From Telopea speciosissima (Eukaryota; Streptophyta; Magnoliopsida; Proteales; Proteaceae), in the NCBI RefSeq assembly GCF_018873765.1, contig NC_057924.1, positions 11,929,001 through 11,993,000 on the forward strand: 64,000 bases of DNA. Direction: 5' to 3'. This document shows positions 23,314 through 35,800 of this stretch, in pieces; position 1 is the stretch's first letter; every line of letters begins with the position of its first letter. A program made the position numbers and the translations under genes. Under the pieces are notes generated by a model. That model was not told the DNA's origin, ran no database searches, and was given only the letters and a program-made list of their open reading frames with translations.

Positions 23314-23854
23314 TGTTGTGACAAATTCTGACTCGTGCACCGGTTCTGCTGGTCGGGTCGTCCCTGAGTGGTCCTGTATAGTCAAAACCACAGAAAGACA
23401 AAGAAGCCCCGGCCTGAGCCGATTAGTCTGCTCCGATGCCTAAGTCAGACCTTGCAACAGATAAATCTCAAACTAAAGAGCTTGAGTAAGTTGAAAAATT
23501 CAGAGCCCCCATACCTTATCCTGGCATGACTATTTATAGCTTTAAGACGATGTACGATACTTAAACTTCTCTGTTTGTAGAGGATAACTTCGGTTCCCCA
23601 TAATCCTCGATGGCAGCGTCCCTAGCTGACACGTGTATGACCTAGGGTCACGCCTAACGTGTGATTATGAGGTCATGCGAGGTGCATGACCCTCCCTTGA
23701 CCGGGGTCAAGGGGTGTAGGCTATATCTAACCATGGTTAGCATGATTTCTCGACGTGATCGGCCGACCCGACCTCTGTGTAGGTCGGGCTGAGGGCTGGT
23801 CCAACTTTTCCACGTGTCGCGGGACGATTAGCTGTGGTAAAATATGGTCTATCA
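23314..23854 (-). repeat. 3' LTR of the Tat gypsy element
   Basis: 541 bp, beginning TGTTGTGAC and ending TATC A on the plus strand (TG...CA). It differs from the 5' LTR at about 14 positions by eye, roughly 97% identity. Confidence 0.93.
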
Positions 23855-24140
23855 TAGGCCCCCCACTCTTATTGGGTGTATTCGCCTGATAAGACTAGGT
23901 CGGGTATGCCATGTCGTAGACTTCCCCGACCTGAGCTTATGGTCATATAGCCTTTTAGGCGCATTTAATGCCGTCCGTACCATGTCAAGGATTCGGCGTC
24001 AGTCACATGACATGTCATCTCCGGATCTGACGCATGGCATCCGTCATTATTGGCCTCGGGCAAGTGAACCGTTGTGCATTCCTGGCCGTTCGATCAGTGG
24101 TTCTCAGCCATTGGATCGTTGGTTCTTCCCGCTCTTTTTT

Positions 24141-24150
24141 CCTATAAATA
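24141..24150 (+). promoter_or_regulatory. TATA box for the antisense ORF
   Basis: CCTATAAATAGG is a near-ideal plant TATA box on the plus strand. It lies about 140 bases upstream of the ATG at 24290 that starts the antisense ORF, so the ORF may have its own promoter rather than depending on the LTR. Confidence 0.6.
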
Positions 24151-24289
24151 GGCACTCTTTCTTCGTCCTTCCTTAGCCATTTTTTGCATTTTTGCTGTTG
24201 GTGCTCTCGTGCTTAGGTTTTCTTACCTTTCTGTACTCGGTTCCTGCTTAGGTTCTCGGTTCATCCTTTCCTCTTTTTCAACAGTAAGT

Positions 24290-26100
24290 ATGTCGTTTGA
24301 TAGCGAATTCAAACCTATACCTGGTAAGGGGAGTGTCAAGGGTTTTAGCGAGGACAGTGATCCAGAGGTTTCCTCCTTGGAGGATCTTGATGATCCGGAT
24401 GAGAGTGAAGAGGTAACGTCTCAATCATCTTGAGACCATCCGGTCAGGCCCATACCCGTCCGTCCTGACAACTCTAGGGCGGAGACCTCCTATCATGTCA
24501 ATGCTGATCGAAACCCCATCTCGCCCAGTCGTCCTGACCACGAAGAAGGGTAGGGGTCGGTAGATCATGATGACGAGGGTTCTTCTGACCCTAATGACGC
24601 GGAGGAGGTGGAAGTGGCGTATGTGGTACCCCGCCAGCGGGTTTCTCAGAAGGTCGAGGAGTACGAGTGCACGTATACTGACGCTGCTATCGCGGCCCTT
24701 AGGAAGAAGTATCATATTCCTCTCGATGTTGTTAACCGTCGGCCGAACTGACATGAGAGGGCTAGTTCTCCCCGCCTGCCCGAGGTCTGTATCCATATGG
24801 ACGCACTCAAGGCCGGCCTCAGATTCCCTGTTCACCCTTTTGTTGTAGATGTATTAGACCATTGGGCCTTGGCACTAGGTCAGGTCATGCCAAATTCCTG
24901 GAAGACTATTTTTACCTTTTTTATTTACTTGTCAATTCGCAATCGTGAGCCGACTCTCCCCCTTTTTGCTTACTTTTACTGTTTGAAGAAATACAACGAT
25001 GGTTGGTATTACTTCAGCCGCCGCGACCTGGGTGAAACGTGGAAGCAGTTCAATTTTTTTGATGAAGTTCCGCCGTCCAACAAATTTTGGAAAGGGAAAT
25101 TCGTTTTTGCATTCATCCCCGGCAATCCCCTGAGATCGGGGTGGCCAAAAATAGATCTTCTGGTCGGAAATCTTTTGGTTGGTCTGACCCGAAAGGAGCA
25201 AGAGTCGGTGAATGCCACTCTTCTGGGCCCCAAGTTCGATGTGCAAAACCTTTACTCAGAGGTCTTCCTCGTCAGATGGGGTCTAAGTTCAGGTCAGTCC
25301 AACCCATTTTCCAATATCCTTTCCATATTTCCTTAAATGATTTCTTTTGTTCTCATTGAGTGTGTTTTTCGTGTTTTAGTGAAGCTCGACCCAATGCGTC
25401 TTGCTGCTGCCGCCAAGAGGCAGAGAGTTTCAAAGGAGAGCAACAAGGCGACTGATGACATCCCTAAGACCGTCCCGAGCAAGCGGCGGGCTCAGGAATT
25501 CAAAAGCAAAAAGAGAAAGAGAGGGAAAAAGAAAAGGAAAAGGTGAAGGGCAAGAGCCCGATGGAGGTGAAAGAGACGGGGTGCACCCCTCCTCCCAAGG
25601 GTAATAGAAATAAAAGAAAGGTTGGCGATGTCGGTCTTCCTGATGACCATGGAAAGAACAAGAAGCAAGAGGACGGGAGTCAGTCCCTCCCGCTCAGTTT
25701 GGATAATGTAGTTCTATCCGATCGTTTGGGTTTTAACCGGCCCAACCTCTTCAACCCTCGTTGGATCCTGACCCCGACCGATTCGGCCGCTGCTGATCGT
25801 GCAGTGGCTCGAGAGTTGTTGGTTAAGGGTCATCTCCCCAAGGATGTGGCTTCTTTAAAAAGCCTCTCTCATGGTCATTTTGTTGAGATGGCCTATAAGG
25901 AGATCGCCAAGGTACCGCCCCTTCCCGATTTTCGATTAACCTCTTGCTTTCCTTATTTTGAAGCATGATTTCGGTTTTTCTGGTCTTCTTTATTCTGTTG
26001 ACGCTGTAAAATGGGTCGAGTACCTAATGGAGGCAAACCACAAGCTTACACAGGAGCTGAAGGAGGAGCGATCTTTTCCGATCTTTCTTTTCATCGTGAG
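24290..26100 (+). pseudogene. Antisense 'transposase-like' ORF of a Tat element (disrupted)
   Basis: Reads opposite to gag-pol, between the integrase end and the 3' LTR. The first frame starts at ATG 24290 (MSFDSEFKPIPG, acidic and Ser-rich) but is stopped at 24431-24433. The main body (24797-25292) encodes MDALKAGLRFPVHPF, VMPNSWKTIFTF, YYFSRRDLGETWK and NPLRSGWPKID, which resembles the plant 'putative gypsy-type transposon' domain (Transposase_28 style) as I recall it. An 87-bp GT-AG intron (25293-25379) joins WGLSS to VKLDPMRLAAAAKRQR. A Lys/Arg-rich probable nuclear localisation region follows, then after a frame change LNNV-type sequence from about 25543, and a likely further intron before KWVEYLMEANHKLTQELKEE (coiled-coil start) near 26010. 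Several stops make it non-functional. Antisense extra ORFs are known in Tat elements; their role is unclear. Confidence 0.75.
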
Positions 26101-26141
26101 ACTTTGCTCACTTATTTATTGTTTTTGTGCTTTCGGGTGTG

Positions 26142-26236
26142 GTGCCTCATGGGAGAGGACTTTTGTGCCTCATGGGTGAGGGCTCTTTATGCCTTACGGG
26201 TAAGGGCTTTTGTGCCTCATGGGTGAGGACTCTTGT
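26142..26236. repeat. 23-24-bp tandem repeats
   Basis: About four units of the GTGCCTCATGGGTGAGG type lying between the antisense ORF and the end of pol in the gypsy element. Confidence 0.75.
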
Positions 26237-26350
26237 GGAGATATCTATTTTGAGAGACATTTAACCAAAGATAATGAAGATTTACTGTATATTGCTTGAA
26301 AGAGTGTTGTACATTATTGTGTACGAAAGTCCCATGGTCGGGTCAAGTTT

Positions 26351-29300
26351 TCATTGATAGAATCTCCTCAAGTTTGTGGAATTCCAAGGTCTTGGGATGT
26401 CCTCGTCCCCTGGAGTTTTTAGGTGATATGTGCCTGGGCGGATCACCTTGGAAACTATATACGAGCCTTCCCAGTTCGGGGATAGCTTGTTGGTGTTGCG
26501 GGGATCAGATATGCTAGCTTTTCGGAGTACCAGGTCCCCGACCCTGAATAGCCGTGGTCGTACTCGGGAGTTGTAGTACCGGGTCGTGCGCTGCTGATAT
26601 GCTTGATTTCTAATAAGCGCTTCTTCCAATACTGCATCCAGGAAGTCAAGATTTGCCCTCAGCCCATCCTCGTTGGCTTTTTCTTCAAAATGAACGACCC
26701 GATGTGAGTTGGCCAAAACTTCGACCGGGGTCAATGCTTCCGTTCCATAGGCTAATCTGAACGGAGTCTCTCCTGTAGGTGTTCGGACCGTTGTTCTGTA
26801 AGCCCATAGTACGCTAGGTAGCTCGTCAACCCACCTTGCCTTCGCCTCTTACAATCTTTTCTTGATCCCGTCCAGTATTGTTCGGTTCGTGACTTCTACC
26901 TGGTCATTACGCTGGGGCATTGCTACGACCGTTCTTCTGTATTGGATATGGTAGTGGGCACAGAACGCTTTGAATGCTGGGTTATCAAATTGTTTCCCAT
27001 TGTTCGTGAGCAACACCTTGGGGAGCCCGAACCGATAAATGACCTTGTCCCGAAAGAACTTCTCCATATTCTTTTCAGTGATGGTTGCCAGCGGTTCGGC
27101 CTCTTCCCATTTTGTGAAGTAGTCAATTGCCACGACCAGATATTTTCAATTTCCCGAAGCAGGGGTGAAATTCTCGAACAAGTCCATCCCCCACATTGCG
27201 AACGGGATACGACTGAGCAAAGAAGTCAGGAGTGTTGTTGGTTGGTGTGGCACCGGAGCGAACAACTGACATTGTTCACAGGTCCTCACATAATTCATTG
27301 CTTCCTCCTGCATCTTGGGCCAATAGAAGCCCTGCCTCAATACTTTGTATGCCAGTGCCCGACCTCCTAAGTGGTTTTCGCAGATACCCTCATGTACTTC
27401 TGCCAGTGCATATCGCGCTCCTGCAGGCCCGAGGCACCATAGTAGCGGGGCGCTTACCGACCTTTTGTATAATACTCCGTCAATAAATGTGTAGCGTGCT
27501 GCTCTCCTTACTACTTTCTTAGATTCGGCTCGATCATGAGGTAGTACGTCATCTTGTAGGTAGGCCATTATCGGGTCCATCCAGCATGGCCCTTCTTCGA
27601 TTATGTTTACTAGTGGTTCCTCTTTGTACGATGGCCGATCTAGGCTTTCTATGTACACAGATTGATCCGAGCTCTCCCCTGTGTCTATTGAGAGTCTTGA
27701 AAGGGCATCTGCTGACCAGTTCTTACTTCTAAGGATATTACTTATTTTGAAGTAATCGAACTGTGCAGTGAGTGCTCTTGCTTTCTCCAAATATTTGGCC
27801 ATTCTTTCTTCCCTTGCCTCGAAGCTCCCCCGAAGTTGGTTGACCACTAGTTGTGAGTCACTGTAGGCCACAAGGCGCCTGACCTGAACTGCACGGGCCA
27901 CCCTCAATCCTACCAGCAATGCTTCATATTCTGCTTCGTTGTTAGATGCTGGAAACTGGAATCTTAAGGCATACTGGATTTTGAAACCCTCAGGGCTAGT
28001 CAATATTAGACCCGCTCCACTACCTGCTGAGTTATTTGACCTGTCTACATGTAGATCCCAATAACTCGGGTCGTTCTGATCACTACTGCCATCTTCTAGT
28101 ATTGTTCGGGTACATTCCACTATAAAGTCTGCCAAGCTTTGCCCTTTTATTGCTGTTCGGGGCCTATAATCGATGCAGTGTTCACTTAGCTCGATTGCCC
28201 ACCCGACCAATCGACCCGCGAGGTCGGGTTTGTGCAAGACTTTCTTCAAGGGCTGGTTGGTAAGTACTGCAATGGGGTGGCTCTGGAAATAAGGCTGGAG
28301 CCTTCGTGCTGCGATCACCAGAGCAAAAGCTACTTTCTCGACTTGTAGGTATCTGGTCTCTGCCCCTATTAGTACATGACTGACGTAGTAGATCGGGTGT
28401 TGTGATCGAGTACTTTCATCAATCCTGATTAGGGCGGCACTCACTGCCACGGCTGATACCGCTAGGTAAAGTTGTAACTCTTCACCCTGAACGGGTCGGG
28501 ATAACAACGGAGCTCTTTATAAATATTCCTTCAGTTCTTCGAATGCTTTTTGGCATTCAGGGGTCCATCGAAAATCTTTTGGATTTCGAAAATTCTTTAA
28601 GGTTGTAAAGAATGACAAGCACCTATCTCCTGCTCGGGCTATGAACTTGTTGAGGGCGGCTATTCTCCCTGTCAACCTTTGGACTTCTTTGACAGATCGG
28701 GGGGGTTCCATCTCCTGTATAGCCTTTATCTTCTCAGGATTCGCCTCTATCCCTCTCTTGGACACTATAAATCCGAGAAACCTTTCGGACGTAACTCCGA
28801 AAACATATTTTGTCGGGTTGAGTTTCATCCTATTAATTCGTAAGCCCTAAAAAGATTCATTCAGGTCAGCAAGATGATGGTCTGCTCAGACACTCTTCAC
28901 AAGCATGTCATCTACATAAACCTCCATGTTCCGCCCGATCTGAGGTCTAAATATATGGTTGACCATCCTTTGGTAAGTCGCCCCTGCGTTCTTCAACCCA
29001 AAAGGCATGACTCTGTAAAAGAAATTCCCTTGCTTAGTTCGGAAGGCCGTGTGTTCCTGGTCTTCCTTGCTCATCATTATTTGATTGTACCCAGAGTAGG
29101 CATCCATGAAACTCAACATTTCATGGCCAACAGTTGTGTCAATGAGCTGATCTATTCAGGGTAGGGGGTAACAGTCTTCGGACAAGCTTTATTTTGGTCT
29201 ATGAAATCAACGCACATCCTCCATTTTCCATTAGACTTCGGGACCATGACCACGTTGGAAAGCTAGCTCGGGAATTCTATTTCGCGGATAAATCTAGAGT

Positions 29301-30335
29301 CTTTCAGCTTTTGGACTTCCACCTCGATTGCCAGAAGTCTCTCCGTAGCGAAATTCCTTCTTTTTTGCTAGACGGGTCAGAACATTGGGCTTATGCTGAG
29401 TCGGTGCTCTGTGATGTTCCTAGGGATTCCTGGCATATCCGCTGCTGACCATGCGAAAACATCAGCGTTTGCCTGTAGGAATGTCACCATCTTGTCTCTC
29501 GGCCCTCCCTTTAGTTGGCTACCGATCAGTAATACACGGTCAGGATCTCCCTCTTGCACTGGTATAGTGACTATCTCCTCCACTGGCTCTCCTCTCTGTG
29601 TTACGAGTTTGTCTCTATAATCGGGTACATCTATGGTCAAGGCCATTCCTCCACAGTCACTCCTTTGCTTGACAAAACCAGCATAGCATTCTCTTGATTT
29701 TTTCTGGTCGGTTCGGCATTCTCCTATACCATTAGTGGTAGGGAATCTGATCTTCAAATGTTTCGTCGAGATTACGGCCCCGAGGGCGTTTAGGGCTGGT
29801 CTACCCAGGATAGCATTAAAAGCCGATACCGACCTTACCACCATGAAGTTGATTTCTACTGTGACCTCATTAGGGTATTCCCCCGCCGTAACGGGCATCT
29901 TTATACTCCCCTCTATTTTGCTGCCGCACCCGAGAAGCCGTACAGATTAGTGCCGTTAGGCCTGAGGCTTTCTTCACCTAACCCGAACTGTTTGAAAGCT
30001 TGGTAAGATAATAGGTCGACCGAAGCTCCAGTGTCCACCAGGATCTTGTGGACCATCTTGTCCTTAATGAACATTTGTAAAACGATGGCGTCGTCGTGAG
30101 GCCAACTGATTCCTTCCATGTCCTCATTGGTGAAGGATATGGTCGGGTTAGTCTTGGCGATTTCACCGATCGCTTCAGCCACCCCAATGAATCGGGCGTG
30201 TGCTTTCACCTTTCTTGCTGACTCTTGTCCCGGTCCACCCAAGATCGTAAGGATGGGAGCCGCCAGAGGCCACCTTAACTACCCTGTTTCCCTGGTGGGC
30301 TCACCCCCTCTGTCGGTCACTCTTTCTTTGTCATG
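26351..30335 (-). pseudogene. pol of the Tat element: protease, RT, RNase H x2, integrase
   Basis: Minus-strand polyprotein broken by stops and frame changes. Domains in transcription order: protease with LVDTGASVDLLS (near 30075); a further frame at 29898-29377; reverse transcriptase with [22 protein letters not shown] and YVDDMLV (29119-28886) continuing to 28517; RNase H (28507 to about 28100); a second RNase H with HVDRSNNS, NNEAEYEAL, AYSDSQLV and WSADALSRL (about 28070-27690); the integrase zinc-binding region (HEGICENHLGG, CEQCQ); integrase core (WGMDLFENF; MAIDYFTKWEEAEP) and C-terminal domain ending about 26351. In the core, TNNGKQF replaces the usual TDNG, so the second catalytic Asp is Asn (codon 27002-27004). 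In-frame stops lie at about 28884, 28515, 27144 and 26847. It cannot make a working polyprotein. Confidence 0.9.
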
Positions 30336-32050
30336 CCTTCGATCATCTCTCTATTGATCTCTTCGATCATCTCTCCCGACATGCCGTTCATCCTCTTTAT
30401 GATCGGGTCGAAAGTCTTTTCTCCTATCTACATACTTCGACAAGTGCCCATCCCGAATGAGGTTCTCTATTTCCCTTTTCAACTGTCTACAATCTTCAGT
30501 ATCATGGCCCGTATCCCTATAAAAATGGTAGTATTTTTTAGGGTTCCTATCTTCAGGCTTCAAAAACATAGGTACGGGCCGGTTCAGCAACCCTTTTCCC
30601 TTTATCTACATCAATATCTCTGATCTTCTTGCGTTGAGGGGTGTGTACTCGGGACTGGGTGCCTGTCAACTTGGGATTTTCTGTCCTCCTTCTTTTCTAC
30701 CTTCTTCTCTTCTTTTTCCTTATCCACTGTCTTTTTCTTCTCCAGAACTCCACTCGGCTCGTTCCGAGCTGCTATGATCTCTGCCATATTGGCGAACTGG
30801 TGACACCGATCGATCAAGTTAGTCATGTTATGGGCTTTGTTCAAGATAAGGGATTTTACCAATTCGATGTCAGTTATCCCACTTTACAATGCACTGAATG
30901 CCACCGCGTTGTCAAGGTCGGGTATGTCAAGTGACTCCTTGTTGAACCTGGAGACAAAATCTTGGATTGACTCGTCCTTCCGCTGTTTAATGGACAGCAA
31001 GTTTGCCACTGTTTTCTTTTGCTTGATGCTGCTTTGGAACCTTGTAACAAATGCCCTAGATAGTTCTGCTAAGCCGTCGATTGACCTTGGCCTGAGGTGC
31101 GAGAACCAATAGGTGGCTGCCCCTTTTATTGATGCGGCGAAGAATCTACAGGATGTGGTGTCTGACCCGCCATATACCATCATGACCGAATTGAAATAAT
31201 TGATGTGGTCGATCGGGTCAGCCGAGCCATCATAAAGTATGAAGGCCGGGACCTTAAATCCCTTCGGGAGTTCTGCCTCCATAATCCCTTCGACGAAGGG
31301 GTGTTGGTTTGAAACTGTCAACATCTCTTCTGTCGCATTTTTTCCGAAACTTCGTAGTCGTTCATCAAGGTCCTTTAGGCGACGCCCGATCTCAACATCT
31401 TCGGGACGGTAAGATCCGCGCTCACTCATTTCGCATGGCGAGCCTCTTCGCATTGATCTCTCCTTAGGGGGTATTACGGGTGACCTTTCTTGCACTCTCC
31501 TCGGGCTTCGGACTGATTGGGTCGGCGATCTTACCCGATGCTCCTGGACTCGATCTTCTCTCCCCGCATCCCTCTGTGAGGGTGGGGTCCTTCTCCTCCC
31601 TCTGGTAGTACTAGCCCTGCTCTCACTTCGGTGAGTGTCCTGTTCTACCTGCCGCGGAGGTGGCCGATGCTGGGGTTGCTGCTGATCAGGCTCTCCCTAT
31701 ACGATCCTCCTCAACATCGTGTTTGTTTCCGTGAGATGAAGACGCAAATTTTGCACTTGCGCGTTGGTTGCGGGTGCGTCCGGGTCAAAATACTGAGCTC
31801 CTGGTATGGCCGATATCGGCCTCGATCCTTCTCCCTGGATCCCTGGGATCGACAATGGGGGTGGAGGGGGCAGGTTCTCTCCGACCGCCGGTTCAGGGGA
31901 TTGTCGTGCTCGGGAGGGTCTTGGTAAGAGCATCGCTCTTTCCGCCTGTCGAGTGACCGGGCCTGCCTCCACCCGAATTGCCTCTCGAGGCGGGCTCCTC
32001 GCTGCCCAACTTTTTCCTCGACGGGAACTGCCTCCCCACTCCCTCGTCAT
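30336..32050 (-). pseudogene. gag of the Tat element (disrupted)
   Basis: Minus strand. The probable start is MTREWGG at 32050, because the longer frame begins inside the LTR and reads through the primer-binding site. The Pro/Arg-rich N-terminal part stops at 31697. The capsid-like core (31495-30884) carries FKVPAFILYDGSADPIDHI, FFAASIKGAATYWF and KQRKDESIQDFVSRFN, typical of plant retrotransposon gag domains; it is followed by 30862-30611 in the same frame. A frame change leads to 30590-30351 with YYHFYRDTGHDTEDC, where a zinc knuckle would be expected but the first Cys residues appear as Tyr. Structural protein for particle assembly in an intact element; here inactive. Confidence 0.85.
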
Positions 32051-32093
32051 GTCACACGGCTCCTTGTGACGTTTCCCACAGACGGCGCCAATC

Positions 32094-32634
32094 TGTTGTG
32101 ACAAATTCTGACTCGTGCACCGGTTCTGCTGGTCGGGTCGTCCCTGAGTGGTCCTGTATAGTCAAAACCACAGAAAGACAAAGAAGCCCCGGCTTGAGCC
32201 GGTTAGTCTGCTTCGATGCCTAAGTCAGACCTTGCAACAGATAAATCTCAAACTAAAGAGCTTGAGTAAGTTGAAAAATTCAGAGCCCCCATACCTTAGC
32301 CTGGCATGACTATTTATAGCTTTAAGACGTTGTACGATACTTAAACTTCTTTGTTTGTAGAGGATAACTTCGATTCCCCATAATCGTCGATGGCAGCGTC
32401 CCTAGCTGACACGTGTATGACCTAGGGTCACGCCTAATGTGTGATTCTGAGGTCATGCGAGGTGCATGACCCTCCCTTGACCGGGGTCAAGGGGTGTAAG
32501 CTATATCTAACCATGGTTAGCATGATTTCTCGACGTGATCGGCCGACCTGACCTCTGTGTAGGTCGGTCTGAGGGCTGGTCCAACTTTTCCACGTGTCGC
32601 GGGACGATTAGCTGTGGTAAAATATGGTCTATCC
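32094..32634 (-). repeat. 5' LTR of the Tat gypsy element
   Basis: 541 bp, the same length as the 3' LTR. Its outer plus-strand terminus reads CC instead of CA, a single substitution at the LTR end. It is the promoter LTR of the minus-strand element. Confidence 0.92.
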
Positions 32635-32804
32635 GGAATAAACCTCAAAATTCATTTTGAATCATCAAATTTGAATTTATGAAACAAAAGAATGGATTTT
32701 CAAAGATTAATGAACTTGGGCCAAGTTAGGGCCAGCCCAGTTCAAATCTGAATTAAACATATCAAAGGTTCTACGGAAATTTTAGAAATTCAACGCTAAA
32801 AGAC

Positions 32805-35800
32805 TAGGGGTGTCAATAATACTCGGCTGGCCCGAACCCGCTCGAACACGACCCTGATCTGCCAGCCCGAAGGGCGGGTCAGGGTTGAGATTTTGGCTAA
32901 CCCTGACAGGGTCAGGTCGGGTCGGGCTCAAGGCGGCGGGCTTAGCCCGGCCCGGCCCGGACCCGACCCTGAATTCTTTATAAGCATTTATATGGCTGAA
33001 AATACCAAAATACCCATAAGAGTGATAAATAACCCTAATCCCATATGGCCATATTCCCTTTTTGTTTTCAATTTTCACATTTTCAGTCTTCCTGTTCTTC
33101 TTCTTCATCCACGAGAAGTTGAGAAAGCCGCCGCTCGACGACTAGCAGCCTTCTTCTTCCTCGGTTCCTCCTTCCCAGATTCGCATCAAGGTATGTTCTA
33201 ATATTCAGTACTTCATTTTTATTTGGGTCTTTCCCCATCCTCGCAACAGTGCTGCTAGTATGCGTGGATTCAGATCTGAAATGCATCTCTCTTGATCAGC
33301 GTCTGTGTTTATTGTTTTTTAAATCTTTGAAGTTTGAATGCATGTTCTCTGTGAATCTGTGATATATTTGTCTTCCTACAACACCAGCCATAAGAATTGC
33401 GGCAATATCAACTATTTTATTATTTTAAGAACCAACGCTTCTGAATCGTTCCGGCAATCGTCGGATGTAATGCCCCCACAGCTCGTTGTCTCCTACTCTT
33501 AACCAGCATTATATGGCCCATGCCAGTGTGATATGAATGACCTAACACAAACCACTGGGCGAGAGTGGAACACGTCTGCTAGTGCCGGCTAAACATAACA
33601 CTGACCATGACCTAACAAAAACCACTGGGTGAGAGTGGAACACGTCTGTTAGTGCCCTTGAACAAGATACATCTGGCTATTCTTGTGGCCAACCAATTGC
33701 ACTATCCTTGAATTGTCATTTATATTTTCACACACAGCTCTTTTTTCTGGTTAAACAGCAAAATATTGTATTTAACCTAATAAAATGAAGTAAAAGTCCC
33801 ATTCAGAAGAAATAGCTGCGTTGTATAACCAATTCACAGATATAGATGATCTGTCTAGGATGAGAATTATGAGTTCACACTTAAAGATAACTAAATGCAA
33901 ACAATCTCTATCATAGACATCAGAGATGAGTCATGAAGACATGAACTAATCCCTTATTCCTCTAGGGAAATGAATATCCACATTCATTCAAATTCTTTTA
34001 AAACAGAGGCCAAAACACATCTACAAGTTCACACTTTCTATCACACCTTCACAAGAGATGCATAATGTCCTCATATGAGACAGACAGATCCCATCTTCGA
34101 GAATGGCAATAAAATATTGAAAAAATAAATATATATCATAATGCAATGGGAAAGATCTCCCCTACTGCTTATATTAAGGGTGTGATAAGATGGTGACTTC
34201 TACTTTGAACCTAGAAGAATCCAAACTTGAGCATAGAAGACCTCCCCTGGTTCATTCATTTTCTGAGCGAATTCTTTTTCTCCGGCCAGTTGCAGTACAT
34301 TGCTATGGACTCAAAGATGACTATGTCAATAGTAAAAGCAGCGATGGTTGTGTGATTGGTTGTCTACGAAATTGACCTGGTCAGGGTGTTTGACTAGAAC
34401 TGTTCCAACCACTATGATGAGATCACTTTTAATTTTTTTTAAAGGATTTATTTTGTTATACTCTGAGATGATAGATATAGAGTCAAAGTATCAAACTTTG
34501 GCACCACTTTCTAGTGTTTAGTAGTAAATTTACACCAGTAAATTAATTTAACTTAGGGAAAATTACATCCCCTCCCCTATACTTTGTCTTAATTACACGT
34601 TCTTCCCTTTGATTTTCCCACCTTACATATGATTCCCCTGTAGTTTTCAAAAAATTACTAAGACCTCCCCTACCGTTAGCCTCCATCTGTTAAGTTGTGA
34701 TGTGGCGTATTTATATTTTTTTTAATACCAAAACTAACCCTGAGACCTTGTGAGAATACCATTATATCCTTTTGATTAATACCAAAACTAACCCTGAGAC
34801 CTTACACATGTCTGGATTTTTGAATTTGTACAGATCTCAATGGAGGAAAACTCAAATCCAAGGCAGCCAAACTCAAGTTCAAATCATCCAAATTCAAATC
34901 CATTTGAATCAAGCTCTAAGGATCCTGTGACAAGCTCTACAAAGGCACAACCAAACTCTAATGCTTCTGAGGTATCTTCTAATCCCTTCACTATAGGGTC
35001 ATCTAGTGTTTGGAATCACTTCACTAAAGTTATACCTCCCAGTGGTTCAAAAGCTACTAAGTGTACGCGCAAGTATTGCCACAAGGAATTTGGTTGTGCA
35101 AGTGGACATGGTACTAGTTCACTAAAACGACATTTGGATAGATGTCTTCTGTGTCCAAGTAGTGAAAAAAATAAGAAGCAAAAACTTTTGGATTTTAAAG
35201 TTGACACGAGTGATGGTAAGAGTACAATCACTAGTATCTTAGCTTGAAAATTTGATTATGAGTTGTATAGAAAGGCGCTTGCTCGCATGATTATTATGGA
35301 TGAATTGCCATTTATATTTGTAGAGCGGGACGGGTTTAGAGATTTTTGTAAGGCTTTACAGCCTAGGTTTAATACTTTGACCCGTAATACTGTGGCACAA
35401 GATTGCTTGCAATTGTATCTGGGGGAGAAAAAGAAGTTGCAAGATTTGTTTAAGAGAACTGCTCAACGGGTGTCCCTCACCACAGATATGTGGACTTCTA
35501 TCCAAAATCTTGGTTATTTGTGCCTCACAGCACATTACATTGACCCAAATTGGAAATTGCAAAAGAAAATCATTAACTTTTGCGTAGTCCCATCACCACA
35601 TACTGGTGAAGCAATTAGTAATGCCCTTGAGCTGTGTTTAATTGATTGGGGTTGGATAAATGTGTAGTATTACGTGGACAATGCAAGCGATAATGATGTT
35701 GCAATTCGAAATTTAAAGAGAAGATTTAATAAGAAAAATGGGTTATTGTTGGGTGGTGAGTTTTTTCATATGAGATGTGCTGCCCATATTTTGAATTTGA

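Larger units (their letters stand above)
23314..32634 (-). mobile_element. Ty3/gypsy LTR retrotransposon, Tat lineage
   Basis: A 9,321-bp element in minus orientation. LTRs of equal length (541 bp each) lie at 23314-23854 and 32094-32634. Flanks GAAAT (23309-23313) and GGAAT (32635-32639) are a probable 5-bp TSD with one mismatch. Directly inside the 5' LTR (high-coordinate side) the minus strand reads ATTGGCGCCGTCTGTGGG, a primer-binding site resembling the tRNA-Asp type used by Tat/Athila elements. Inside the 3' LTR is a purine tract AGTGGGGGGCC. Gene order is gag, protease, RT, RNase H, a second RNase H, integrase, then an antisense ORF next to the 3' LTR. The second RNase H and the antisense ORF together point to the Tat lineage. 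Stops and frameshifts disrupt the polyprotein. Confidence 0.93.

Noticed and set aside
24425..24835. Minus-strand 136-codon frame in the gypsy element
   Set aside because: Lies opposite the antisense ORF, has no domain, and is outside gag-pol order; a shadow frame.
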